From the NCBI GenBank assembly GCA_903772945.1, contig CAICTM010000139.1:44630-108629 (forward strand): a stretch of 64,000 nucleotides of DNA, written 5' to 3'. The position numbers and the translations under genes were made by a program. The notes beneath the pieces were generated by a model. It was not told the origin of the DNA. It did not search any database and saw nothing but the letters and a program-made list of their open reading frames with translations. Source of the DNA: Seminavis robusta. Its lineage: Eukaryota; Bacillariophyta; Bacillariophyceae; Naviculales; Naviculaceae. Of this stretch, positions 51,602-61,929 are shown piece by piece; within the stretch, counting starts at the first letter, position 1; the number at the start of each line of letters is the position of its first letter.

Positions 51602-52744
51602 ATGTCTTCTGATAGTGGTACCACCGGTACTTGTGCTAGTACTGGTGTTGCTGCTGCGGCCAATGGAAGCAGTGCAAACAGCAATAAGAAGAAACAGAAG
51701 ATTTCTCCTCCCTTTGAATCTCTTCTGTTGGACAAGAATAATGAGATTTCGATCCAAGGCATCCTTCCCTTTGTTGGTGTTGGACAGTATGCTTTTGTAG
51801 GAGCTGTCAACAAGAAGATGAATCAATTGTACAAAGACTACTGTGAGACTGAACTCAAGAAGAATCCAAGAAAGGTAAAAGATAAGCCGCATTTTAAAGG
51901 TCGCTCTGCAGGAAGCACCGATACTCTGTACAGTGAAACTTTCTCCAACCAGCAGCGAGCAGAAGTTTGGCTCAAGGACAATTCCTACCATAAGACACCT
52001 CATCGTGAAAATGTTTGCACTGAAATTGCCAAAATTGGAAATCTTACGGTCATGCAGTGGGCACGACAAAAAGGGTTCCGATGGAATGAGCCCACGTGTG
52101 CCGGAGCTGCTAAAAGTGATCATTTGGAAATGCTACAATGGTTAAGGGAGAATGGTTGCCCATGGAATGCAGAGACATGCTCAAATGCTGCTCAAAGTGG
52201 ACAATTGGAAGTTTTGAAGTGGGTTCGCACAAACGGCTGTCCATGGGATGAATGGACATGTACGTCTGCTGCCAAATATGGACATTGGGATATTTTAAAG
52301 TGGGCTCGTGAAAATGGTTGTCCATGGGATGAAGACACAACTACCAAAGCTGCTGAAAATGGACATTTGGAAGTTTTAAAGTGGGCTCGTGAAAATGGGT
52401 GTCCATGGGATGCAGAGACATGTGTCTATGCTGCTCGAAATGGACATTTGGAACTTTTAAAGTGGGCTCGTGAAAATGGTTGTCCATGGGATGAGCGGAC
52501 ATGCAATGCTGCTGCTGAAGATGGACATCTGGAAATTCTAAAGTGGGCTCGAGAACATGGTGGTCCATGGAGTGCAAGGACATGTCAACGAGCTGCTGAA
52601 AATGGACATTTGGAAATTTTGAAGTGGGCTCGTGCAAATGGTTGTCCGTGGGAGGTAGAGACATTTTACGCTGCCCGCAGGAGAAACCAAATCGAAGTGA
52701 TCCTGTGGCTATGTGACAATGCCTGCCCTGGGTCTCATGATTGA
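51602..52744 (+). CDS. Ankyrin-like repeat protein with 27-residue units, 380 aa
   Basis: I chose ATG 51602 (MSSDSGTTGTCAST); an in-frame ATG at 51470 is possible. The Ala/Ser-rich start is followed by FESLLLDKNNEISIQGILPFV then GVGQYAFVGAVNKKM, an F-box-like or helical cap often found before these repeats in stramenopile proteins. Residues about 145-375 are eight full and one partial repeats of NGHLEVLKWARENGCPWD then a-E-T-C-x-x-A-A-x. These are degenerate ankyrin repeats (HLEVLKWA being helix 2), a type also abundant in brown algae and giant viruses. The role is protein binding, partner unknown. The middle repeats are almost identical at DNA level, showing recent expansion. Confidence 0.8.
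   Translation: MSSDSGTTGTCASTGVAAAANGSSANSNKKKQKISPPFESLLLDKNNEISIQGILPFVGVGQYAFVGAVNKKMNQLYKDYCETELKKNPRKVKDKPHFKGRSAGSTDTLYSETFSNQQRAEVWLKDNSYHKTPHRENVCTEIAKIGNLTVMQWARQKGFRWNEPTCAGAAKSDHLEMLQWLRENGCPWNAETCSNAAQSGQLEVLKWVRTNGCPWDEWTCTSAAKYGHWDILKWARENGCPWDEDTTTKAAENGHLEVLKWARENGCPWDAETCVYAARNGHLELLKWARENGCPWDERTCNAAAEDGHLEILKWAREHGGPWSARTCQRAAENGHLEILKWARANGCPWEVETFYAARRRNQIEVILWLCDNACPGSHD
52040..52720 (+). repeat. 81-bp coding tandem repeats
   Basis: Units such as ggacatttggaagttttaaa at 52361 and 52442 (last letters varying) recur every 81 bp. Units four to six are nearly identical, the outer ones diverged. Confidence 0.85.
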
Positions 52745-53296
52745 GGACACTAAGTAGGAGAGATTAGTAAAAGAATAGAAGTCATGTACCATTTTCCCCT
52801 CCTACTAGGAAGTCCAGTATAGTTACAAGCCCAGTAGTTGCAAGTCCAAACAGTTCCAGAAGAGCAGTTGGTTTAACCAGCTTACTTGCCCTTCATGGAA
52901 TGGTTGGCCGCAGGTCACAGGAATGAAACTGCTTGCATGGGTGTGAATATCAGATGCCTGAAGTCGAGCTTTCAGCTGCATCCACTGGTGGCCCTGTTGA
53001 TTTAGTTAGACTAGCTAGCTAGCTAGTGCAGTGGGTTTGTTTTCTTGGGAGCTGAAGCACCCGTTTTGGCGTGACAGTCACGAGTATCTAATGAATCGTC
53101 ACTCGACTGACACCTTGATGTTTTATTTATAAAAGGACGAGGCGTCACCGCGGATCTTCTCGAGAAGCAAAAAGATCTTCAGGCAGCACCAAAACTAACT
53201 GCCATCCATCACTCTCCATGAATGTATGAGCTGCAAACCATTGCTCTCTCCATTGGTAGATTAGAATCAATAGTAGAATAGAATTAATATAGCAAC
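52745..53296. other. Intergenic, promoter of the lipoyl-Kgd4 gene
   Basis: Contains a (CTAG)n palindrome at 53008-53026 and a TATA-like tttataaaag at about 53128, some 165 bp before the ATG. No gene is seen. Confidence 0.4.
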
Positions 53297-54078
53297 ATGA
53301 CGACGACAGCATCTGTAATGGTGGCACGAGGGCTCCTGCGTCGACTGCCGTCTAGTAGTAGGCATGTTGTTCCAGTAGTGCGATCAATGGTATCTCGTAC
53401 AGCAGTACTGTGGGACCAAAAGACGATCCAATTACCGGGCTTGGGCGATTCGATTACCGAAGGTACCATTGTGGAATGGACAGCAGCGGTTGGACAAGCA
53501 GTCAAGGAAGGGGATGTGGTTGCCATGGTCGAAACCGATAAAGTTACTGTCGATATCAAGGCGGAAATTGATGGAGTCATTATGGAACAGTTTCCTGCCG
53601 TGTGAGTTTTTATATAGGTAAAGTTTGTTGTTTGTATTCTATTTTATTGACTAATTTGATGTTTGGATTCTTTTGGTTTGATTTGCACAGAGACGACACG
53701 GTGGAAGTGGGAGCTGACTTGTACAAAATTGATACCGAAGGACAAGCCACCGTCACTGTCGCTGCCACAGATGCTGCTGCACCAAGTCCAGCTGCTGCTA
53801 CGGAAGAGACGGCTCCACCGGCAACAGCTGCAGCAGAATCCGCCAAATCAGCAACTACAGCATCAGCAACAACCCGCACACCTTCCATTCAATTTCGCGG
53901 CAAGGACGGATGGGCCAAATTACGGGCGGCTGGTTCCGCACCCACCATTGTCCATATTCCACCCATGTACGGACGTCCCGTCTTTACCCAGGAAGAAATG
54001 GATGCACTCGTCTCGGGAGGAGCCGATATTGCACCACAAGTCAAAAAGCATTCTTCCGGTGCCATGTTTGGATACTAA
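53297..54078 (+). CDS. Lipoyl domain fused to Kgd4/MRPS36-like tail (OGDH complex), 230 aa, two exons
   Basis: Exon 1 is 53297-53601 and exon 2 is 53691-54078; the 89-nt intron (gtgagt..gcacag) is phase 2. Residues 1-38 form a mitochondrial presequence (several Arg, no acidic residue). Residues about 40-118 form a lipoyl domain like that of the 2-oxoglutarate dehydrogenase E2: LPGLGDSITEGTIVEW, then VETDKVTVDIKA with the lipoylated Lys. An Ala/Thr-rich hinge follows. There is no acyltransferase domain. The last 65 residues instead read TPSIQFRGKDGW .. PPMYGRPVFTQEEMDALVSGGA, which matches in order and spacing the two motifs of Kgd4/MRPS36 (an I-R/Q-F motif and a C-terminal RR-x-x-S/TQEEME-x-x-x-GG). 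Kgd4 recruits E3 (dihydrolipoamide dehydrogenase) to the E2 core. The fusion is visible directly; its role is inferred. Confidence 0.78.
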
Positions 54079-54759
54079 TAGTAAGACTCGACTCATAAAA
54101 ACAATCAATCCACAAACAAGAAATCAAAGAACTCAACAAGATTGTAGACAAATCAGAATTTTGAAATTATGGACTATGTATGACAGCAACAACCTTCACA
54201 AAAACAAAACAATGATATCTTCTGTAGTCAAATCACGGCTTTATATTACTTTAGTTAGTTAGTAGTATGGTAACGAACAAAGCCGCGAGGCACGGAATTT
54301 CCAAGCTACGGTACTGTACCCCGAAGCCCTGAACAGATCGAGCTACATGTACCGGTAGCTAGTTGTGCATTTTCCACACAAGTTGCCTGGGAATACAGGG
54401 ACCACCGAGCTGGTGCGGGCTTTTGGTTTCCTCATTATTTTAAAAATTTCAATGGTTTTCTTGGGCAAACATCACTCTGTCCCTTTGTGAAAGCAGAGGA
54501 TGTTGTATTGTTGGTTTGCGTTACGTTGCTTCAAAGACCTGGCTATAGCTACCAGTACATCTTTTTAAAAACTACGGTAGTTTTCCAATCAACGAGCATC
54601 ACCTACCTGAACGCAGGGCAAAACACTACTTTGCAATCACCCTCTACCAACTACAAAATATTTTTGATCTATAGGAGTGAGTGTCTAGTGCGCCCCATTC
54701 AAGTTCGAGTCAGTTCATCGTGCTGTCGGAGCAAGTTACTGTACCGGTAGTTCGTGCCG
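54079..54759. other. Intergenic
   Basis: No gene. Contains ctgtaccggtag-type motifs at about 54348 and 54740, the latter next to the protease stop codon. Confidence 0.45.
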
Positions 54760-55888
54760 TCAACGGTAGCTAGCTGCCCCGGTGGCTGCACCGGTGGCTG
54801 CACTGGTTGCTGCCCCAGTGGGTGCATCTGTTTCAGATGGATCCATTGTTTCGGAGTTGTCGACGGTGTCCGTGGTAGTAGGTGATATTGTGGTTGCTGC
54901 TTCGGTGGGTGCTTCGGTAAAGCAATATTCTGGAGGCCTTGCTGATAGCGCGCATACTTGTTCCTTGATCCAGTCGGCAAAGACGCTAACGCGTGTATAT
55001 ACGTCAATAGTCTGGGAGGAACACTTGCCATTGGAATACGAGTTGATCCCCACTTGCAGATTACTGCTCATACCCAACGTAACCGGTGCCCCGCTGTCGC
55101 CCCCACAAGTCGCCGTTTGACGAGAATCGGCACACAAGTGACGAGTGCGGTTGTACGTGTATGATTGGCGGGAACAGTCGTCAACATATGGGATTAAACC
55201 GCCTTTGAGCGTCCGAGAAACAGCATTGTCGTTGACCAATCCAAAACCCATGGCAAAGACTGATGGCTGAGTTGCGGCGGGTATACTGTTATCGTCATTG
55301 ACTATCGCCACTTGGTTGGGCAGGAAATAGGAAAGCTTCAACACGGCCAAGTCCGGATCGGAGGATCGTCGCCAGGACCAACTTGGGTGGAGAACGCCAT
55401 CCACAACATCTGTCACGATTCCCCCGTTGTAGTAGTCACCCGCGCCCACTCGAACTCTCGGAGGCAACCCGTTGTCATCCACGCAATGAGCTGCCGTCAA
55501 CACTCTTTTGAGGTCGGAACAAAAAACGGGAGGAATTGTGAGCTCAGTCTGTGGATGAATGAGGTAAACCGTATGCACGAAAGGATGTCATTGCTACTTA
55601 CATGTCGCCGTGGATGAGTGAACCACCACAGAGTGTCCCGCCTTGAAACACAGCGAACCACGGTAGCGGAGGGATGTCAAAGCCATTGCGAATGCCCTGA
55701 TCTTGCTCATCAAGATTAAGTTCCGGTTCATTTGAATCCAAAGGGTCGCTACCAAAACCTCCCGGAACAAATGGAGGTGATTCATCATTATATGTACTTG
55801 CCCGTCGCACGTGTTGGCTGTGGGTGGAAGGAAAAGCAAAAGAGAGAAGGAGGAACAAACATGATACGAGATTGCAGTTGTTGTTCAT
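54760..55888 (-). CDS. Secreted S1-family (trypsin-like fold) serine protease, 343 aa, two exons
   Basis: Exon 1 is 55888-55602 and exon 2 is 55504-54760; the 97-nt intron, phase 2, falls just before the catalytic His, giving HGDIVLTAAHC. The signal peptide (NLVSCLFLLLSFAFPSTHS) is followed by a propeptide-like acidic stretch (EPELNLDEQDQG) and then FAVFQGGTLCGGSLIHGD. The triad is H102 (TAAHC), D147 (SDPDLAVLKL) and S233 (CGGDSGAP). The residue six before Ser, which sets primary specificity, is Ala227, not Asp, so trypsin-like cleavage after Lys/Arg is not expected. The usual IVGG activation start is not clear. The C-terminal 55 residues are Thr/Ala/Pro-rich, as in mucin-like linkers. Likely extracellular. 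Confidence 0.88.
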
Positions 55889-56477
55889 GGTGATTGATGT
55901 TCGAGTCAGTCCAATTTGGCTATGTTATGATACAATGTAGCAACTATACAGGTAGGTGCGATCGTTCGCTGTTGAAATAAATGAGCGAACTGCGAACGAT
56001 GTGAGGATGGATGGGCGATCGAAGGCTCCTTTGCCTCCGACAACACCTCGTGTTTTAGCGATGTGACGGAACTTGCGATACAGGTTTGTGACAAAGGATA
56101 AACTCGAGATATCGACACGCGTTGTGACCTTAGGAAGACCGCATTCTGACATGGAACACATCAAGCATTTTTAGTTCAACATATTTAAAAAGAATTGAAA
56201 CAGAAAAGACCCAAAGGCGAACTCAGTGGTTTAACAAACATTTTGATGAGGACTGGCAAGCTGGCAAGCACAAGTTTTCAGAAACGTCTCGTCTACGGAA
56301 CATTCGTATATTAAGGCTCCGTAGGAACTTGTCCATCCCATCTTCGGTACTGGTAGTACCACTCCTCGATTTTTTGTGTGGTTTGTTGCCTTCTCATAAA
56401 AGGAAAACAGAGTATTGGTCTGCTGCATGGATGACAGCGTTTACTAATACACATCGATATCGTTGCTGCATCATACT
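55889..56477. other. Divergent promoter region
   Basis: Between the protease and the receptor gene. It contains a palindromic acgatcg cluster near 55960-56030 (gcgatcg twice). No gene is seen. Confidence 0.4.
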
Positions 56478-59344
56478 ATGTCGTCTTGTACTCTGCACCC
56501 AGATTCTCGTATCATCTCCCTCCTCCTTCTTGCTGCCATCATTGGCCAAAGCGTGGGCAGCGGCAATGCCACCACAAAAGAATACAAGATCTGCAGCATT
56601 GCTGGAGGTGCCGGGGTGACTCGAGAGGCCTCTAGGAGCATCCAAACCCTCTTCCGAAGTGCCTTGGAGGATGTGGAATACATGCGCGAATTTTTGACGG
56701 AGCAAACGAAGTACAACCCAGAAACATTCAGTGGCATCTCTCTGGAGTTTCTAGCCAATAGCCTGGATTGGGAAGCCAGAGGTATGCCTCCAAATTCGAC
56801 AACTTTGGATGCTGGTCTGGCCTGGGTTGACGACCGACCAGACAGAAGAGTGGAGCGAATTGTGGGACTGCGACATGAACCTCATGTGGGCAACAAATCA
56901 ACAGATTTGGCCATGATTGATATAATATCTGGGGTTTTGCCCTGGATTGTGGACATGCGTTCCAAAGAAACCATGTGGTGGAAAGATCATCAAAATGGAC
57001 GTTCAGAAGGTCAGCACAAACCGACACTTTTCTTTGACAGGCTCTATGTGGCTGCTTACTCTATCACCTGGGGTGGTGCGGCCAGCTACTATCCTCCCAT
57101 GACCTCATTCGTTCTGAGGGGGTTCAATCTGATTGATGTTGTGGGAGCAAACTTCAGCTTTGATGAAAATGAACCTGTTGTCATTCCGAATCTACGAGAA
57201 AACAATCCACGGAAGTTGGCCACTATTGGCAAACCATATGCGGACAAAGCCAACCCAGGTTTGTCCATTGTTACAGCACATGCACCCGTGTACTACACAG
57301 GAGAATGGCTTGGTTTCAACTATAATGATACCTATGTTGGCTTAACGGGCATTGACCTGTCAATTGACTCCATGTCCAGTTTGTTGCACAGACTGGATGG
57401 GACAGTGACAGAGGGGAGCTTTGGGCTTGTGGTTGATGGCGAATTCAATATCTATGTCATCACCCAGGATGCCGTCAACTTGATCTATCCGGAGAGAACA
57501 GGGTTTGAAGAGTTTCGTGTCCACAGGGACAAGGACGGAGAAGGAGACCTTATTGATGACAGGAGAAATCAAACTTATCTTGTCAGTGACACCATCCTGC
57601 AGCCCCCCACCAACCTCACCAACGCCAACTGGACAGCTCTCCATAAGGAAATCCAACAACAAGAACCTGGCCATAGAGGAACATCAGAACTCGACATTGT
57701 TTTGACTGGGGATACTGAACCGACAACATTCAATGTGATGTACGACAAATGGGAAACAGTGGGCAATTTTACCTTGCTCCTGTTTGCTCCCAAGAAACAG
57801 GTAGAGACAGCACTTGACTGCAACTTTGAATCCCCAAACTTCAGGCATTGGTGGGGGCTAATGCCATGGGAGAAGCGATCTTTACCAACAATGGCATTTT
57901 GGATGTAACTGCCCAGGTCAGAAAGTTCCCATCATGGGTTCAGCTTGAAGCTCCTGCTTTTGAGTCTCAATTGGTCCACCTAGCACCAGGCGAAGAGATG
58001 AGATTGCCATTTATTGCCAGCACAGAAAGTCTTCCCATGGGTCTGACCTCTAGCCTGTTGACTATGTCAGTACAAGATGATGACTATCCTGATTGCTTCT
58101 ACAGTGAGATTTTCAGTGCTACCATCACCATCGATGTCCAGGAGGAAGAGAACCTTCATCAACTGGGTCACTTTCGAGCATTTGGTTTCATTATCAGTGT
58201 GCTTGTCATGACAGCATCCCTTGCTTGTGCTCTTTGGGTTGCCAAGAATGCTCGAAAGGCCATTGTGAATGCAGCCCAGCCTTTCTTTCTCTATGTATTG
58301 TGCTTTGGCACATTCATTATGGGAGTATCCATCGTTCCTCTTTCTATTGATGACTCCTTGGCTGGCAGCAAGGGATGTGATGTTGCTTGCATGATGTTCC
58401 CGTGTATGTTGGCTCTGGGGTTCTCCATTACCTTTTCAGCTGTATTCAGCAAGGTGTGGAGGGTATCCAAACTATTTCAAGCAGCTGGCAACTTGCAGAG
58501 GGCCACGATATCCCCACAGGATGTTATGGTTCCCTTTTGTGTTATTATCACTTTGAATCTGGTATTGCTTCTAACATGGACCTTGGTTGATCCTCTTAGC
58601 TGGGAGCGTGTGCACAAGAGCAGCAGCAGCTCCTATGGAACATGCTGGTCCAATTTGAGTGGTGCACAGATTGCCATCCTGTCTCTACTGGCAGTGGTCA
58701 ACTACTCAGCCTTGGCTTTGGCCAATGTCCAAGCCTACCATGCACGGTATGTACCACAAGGCAGTCATCTTGCAGGGAGACCTGTCCGTGTTTCCTAACA
58801 CGCCAATCTTTGTTCAAACAGGAATATTGCCGATGAATTCAGCGAGAGCAAGTACATCTTCTTGGCCATGTTTGGGGTTCTTCAGGTCTCCATGATTGGC
58901 TTGCCAGTTATGTTCTTGGTGTTGGAGAGCCCTCCTGCTCTATTCTTTGTCCAATCTACACTTGTGTTTGCCATTGCCATGTCAATTCTTCTTTGGATCT
59001 TTGTTCCCAAGATTCAGCATGTAATGAAGTACCAAGATGTGGTTTCCCGAAAGAGAATTTCAATGGCATCGAGGAGAAGCATCAGCAGGGAGTTTATAAG
59101 TGATTTTAGCAACGATTTCAGCCTTCCCGTGAAGCAAAGTGATGGCCCGAGCCGTACAATATCAAATGGCGCTTTGAGCTCAGACAGGCACGGCAAGGTT
59201 TGCACTGCATTGGAGGGAAATTCATCGATGGCCCCTCAATTGGACGCTTCCCTGAGCACAGGGAATGCACGTGGTGGTGATGACCCTGGATTGTGCCATG
59301 CTGTTATTGACGATATTGACGACATCGATCCAATCGCTCCTTGA
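56478..59344 (+). CDS. Cache-domain + class C (7tm_3) receptor, about 915 aa
   Basis: ATG 56478 opens a signal peptide (IISLLLLAAIIGQSVGSGNA). Residues about 30-440 form a large extracellular region with a dCache-like core (IVTAHAPVYYTGEWLG, YVGLTGIDLSIDSMSSLL, GSFGLVVDGEFNIYVITQD) and several N-x-S/T sites. A beta domain follows (GILDVTAQVRKFPSWV). Seven hydrophobic helices of the GABA-B/mGluR class come next, from AFGFIISVLVMTASLACALW to LFFVQSTLVFAIAMSILLWI, then a Ser-rich, acidic cytoplasmic tail. The last intron is 58747-58821, phase 2. At 57801-57857 the frame changes: either a 44-nt intron (57801-57844, gtagag..ttcag, phases consistent) or a 1-nt loss in the G5 run at 57853. The ligand is unknown. 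Confidence 0.82.
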
Positions 59345-60436
59345 TGATCGAGGTCCCCCACCAAAGCGAGCAGCTCAACCAGAGGCAGCATTTGAGACTG
59401 GCTGTTGGGTTCCTTACTATTGATGCGCGCCTCTACCCGTTAGTTGTTAGTTGGTTTCAACTTATTCGACGAGTCTTTATGGACTTGAATGTTTGCATTC
59501 ATGATGGCTAATTTACTGCTCGTTGTACCTAGCACCTGCTTCCAACCTCAGAATTGTAGATGGTGACGGTGACGATGGAAGCCATCGCCAACTCGTCAAC
59601 CACGAGCTAGTTGGCTGATACAGTCGGCCGAGAGGCGCAGGGGTCGCTCTTATGTCAGTGACAGTGCCGGTACACTTCTCGGCATGGAAAAGGCCTACCG
59701 GGATGACGAAGACCAGTCTAGCTAGGACTCGATGAGTCTTCTGCAGTCCTCAGAAGCGAAGCACATACTTCACCTATGTTTTTCCAAAGAGGACTTGCCC
59801 TCCTCCTCGCCTTTGACTCTTTGAAAACCGGTATGTCTGTCGCCTGTCTGCAGCGTACAGCGGCGTCACCCCACACCCCATCACACATTGTTCCTTCGTA
59901 CCCTCGTGTTCTCTTTTTGGTCAGTGTCCCGGCACAGGCTGGGCTTTGTCCCACCCCACACCCCACCTACGATCCTACCTTTAGGATAGTAGTACTAGAG
60001 AAAAGGCCTTGCACCTTCCAATCAGTGTTAATAACAACTGTGTAAACTCAGTGCTCAGTGGATCAGTGAGACCAAAAGAGGACTCGTAGGGGAAGTGGGA
60101 GCTGTCCTTCTTACTGAATTCGTACATAAATAGACTACTGAATCCTGTTCTTACAATTCTAAAGCCTAGCATTAATGCTCATCTTCCTCTCAGGAAGACG
60201 ATCGATGCACCCCAGATTTAGTGATTATTCACATGTATGTATGTACTCGAGACTCGAGTATTGATGTGCTTTCTCTGAGCCCCGAAATACGAGCACACGT
60301 AAGCAAGAATCATGAATCCCCACCGAAGCTCACATCGATAGCTCATCAATCATCAATCCCCGTCTCTCCAACACTTGCTCACAACACCAAAAACCGCCCG
60401 CTGCCTTCATTTAGCTTTGCACTGTATATATTCAAC
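59345..60436. other. Intergenic between the two receptor genes
   Basis: No gene. The repeat-like caccccacaccccat sequence occurs at 59870-59882 and again at 59951-59966. The frame of the next gene is open upstream of its ATG but has no convincing start before 60437. Confidence 0.45.
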
Positions 60437-61801
60437 ATGAGCGCAACATCAAGTAGCAGTATTCGTCAGGTGGGTCCAGATCGCAGAGAAGGGCGTTTAC
60501 TTTCTCTTCATGGGTTCACCGGCGACGATGGAAATGGCGCACGTCAGGTAGATCCCGTCTTTTTGGAGTTTACGTTGGCTGCTTACTTGGCATGGCGCGA
60601 CTTTGAAGAGCGTCGAGGGGACATTTTGCCGCATCTACCGGACTTGCTAGAAGACTGCGACTTTCACTGGGGGCTGGAGGTTCGAGACACCGCACTTTCT
60701 CCTATCGTGGGTGTGAACGAACTGTTGGAGGCCACGGACGATCCATACGACATGCCCTTTGCCATTACTGGTAGCCTGTTCAGTTCCGTCACGCTGCAAG
60801 TGACAACCTTGGCGGCAGCCCTGGAGATTCCTCAGGTGAGCGGAACGTCTACTTCCATGCATCTGGAAAGAAGTGACCTGTTTGCCAGAACCGTTCCGAC
60901 CAACGCACAAGATGCCCGAGCCGTCATGACCTATTACCATTCCTTGGGAGTCACACGGTTGGCATCTGTGTTTATGAATGAACCGTATGGTGTTCAGTAT
61001 AACCAGGCCCTTCAACAAGAAGCTGGAAGACTCGGAATTACATTGCTCTTTTTCCCGATAGAGCATGGCAAGGTGGATCAGAGTATGCAGGACTTGAAGG
61101 AGTCACAGGCCAGATTTGTCTTTGCTATTGTCCTTGAAGGGGACTGGCGAATGATCATTCAATCCGCTTACAAACATGGAGTTGTGGGAAACTCAGACTA
61201 TGCTTGGATGGCTCCTGATCTCACGTATTTGCTCAACCCTACTTTTGGGCTGGACAAGGAGGAAGAGTCAGACATTGCACTGGCAATGCATGGATTAGGC
61301 ATTATCAGTCTGCAAATGCAAGCCAGCTCTCAGCACTTGTTTGACAAGGCTCTACAGGAACTGAGGAAGAACACAACGCAATTACAAGACTTTATTGGCC
61401 ACACTGCCTACCCAGATCTGTTTTCCAATTTCTCATTTGCAAGTGATGCAGCGCCCTTCCTGTACCACCATCTCATCTACGACAGTGCCATTGCCCTGGG
61501 GCTAGCTGCCTGTTCAACTCCTGGGCTGTTCAAAGGTGCGGACTTGTACCAGCAACTTCTGATGACAGAATTTGAGGGGGTTTCCGGTAATGTTTCCTTT
61601 GATTCCGTGACAGGGACCAGGGATGCAGTTGGTACTCAATACCGAGTCGACAATTTGCTGATATCTGCAAGTAGATCTACAGAGACTGTTGGGTCTAATA
61701 ACACTGCAGCTACTAGTAATATCAAGGTTAATTTGTTGATTTGGGCGAGCTGTGAAGAAAAAGTGATCTTTCTGGCTGGTCGCTTTGAAGTCTGGATCTG
61801 A
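60437..61801 (+). CDS. ANF-receptor-type ligand-binding domain only, truncated class C receptor, 454 aa
   Basis: I chose ATG 60437 (MSATSSSSIRQVGPDR) because the open frame upstream of it has no protein character. The whole product is a periplasmic-binding-protein type 1 (ANF_receptor) domain: DPVFLEFTLAAYLAWRDFEE, LLEDCDFHWGLEVRDTALSP, AITGSLFSSVTLQVTTLAAA, VSGTSTSMHL, VTRLASVFMNEPYGVQYNQA, FVFAIVLEGDWRMIIQSAYK and FLYHHLIYDSAIALGLAACS. In class C receptors of diatoms this domain is followed by seven helices; here a stop comes at 61801 and no helix is encoded. There is also no signal peptide. A decayed copia begins 128 bp beyond. It may be a truncated pseudogene, or a soluble binding protein. 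Confidence 0.72.
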   Translation: MSATSSSSIRQVGPDRREGRLLSLHGFTGDDGNGARQVDPVFLEFTLAAYLAWRDFEERRGDILPHLPDLLEDCDFHWGLEVRDTALSPIVGVNELLEATDDPYDMPFAITGSLFSSVTLQVTTLAAALEIPQVSGTSTSMHLERSDLFARTVPTNAQDARAVMTYYHSLGVTRLASVFMNEPYGVQYNQALQQEAGRLGITLLFFPIEHGKVDQSMQDLKESQARFVFAIVLEGDWRMIIQSAYKHGVVGNSDYAWMAPDLTYLLNPTFGLDKEEESDIALAMHGLGIISLQMQASSQHLFDKALQELRKNTTQLQDFIGHTAYPDLFSNFSFASDAAPFLYHHLIYDSAIALGLAACSTPGLFKGADLYQQLLMTEFEGVSGNVSFDSVTGTRDAVGTQYRVDNLLISASRSTETVGSNNTAATSNIKVNLLIWASCEEKVIFLAGRFEVWI

Positions 61802-61929
61802 GAATGCCAGTTTCCTTAAATTCCTACGGTGGTGCGGTCTTTTTCTTATCCGGGTCCGCTAAATATCTAGACCGGCCAACACACTCCTGCCGTGGTCCCT
61901 AATGGATCCACGGAACGATTAAAACTAAA

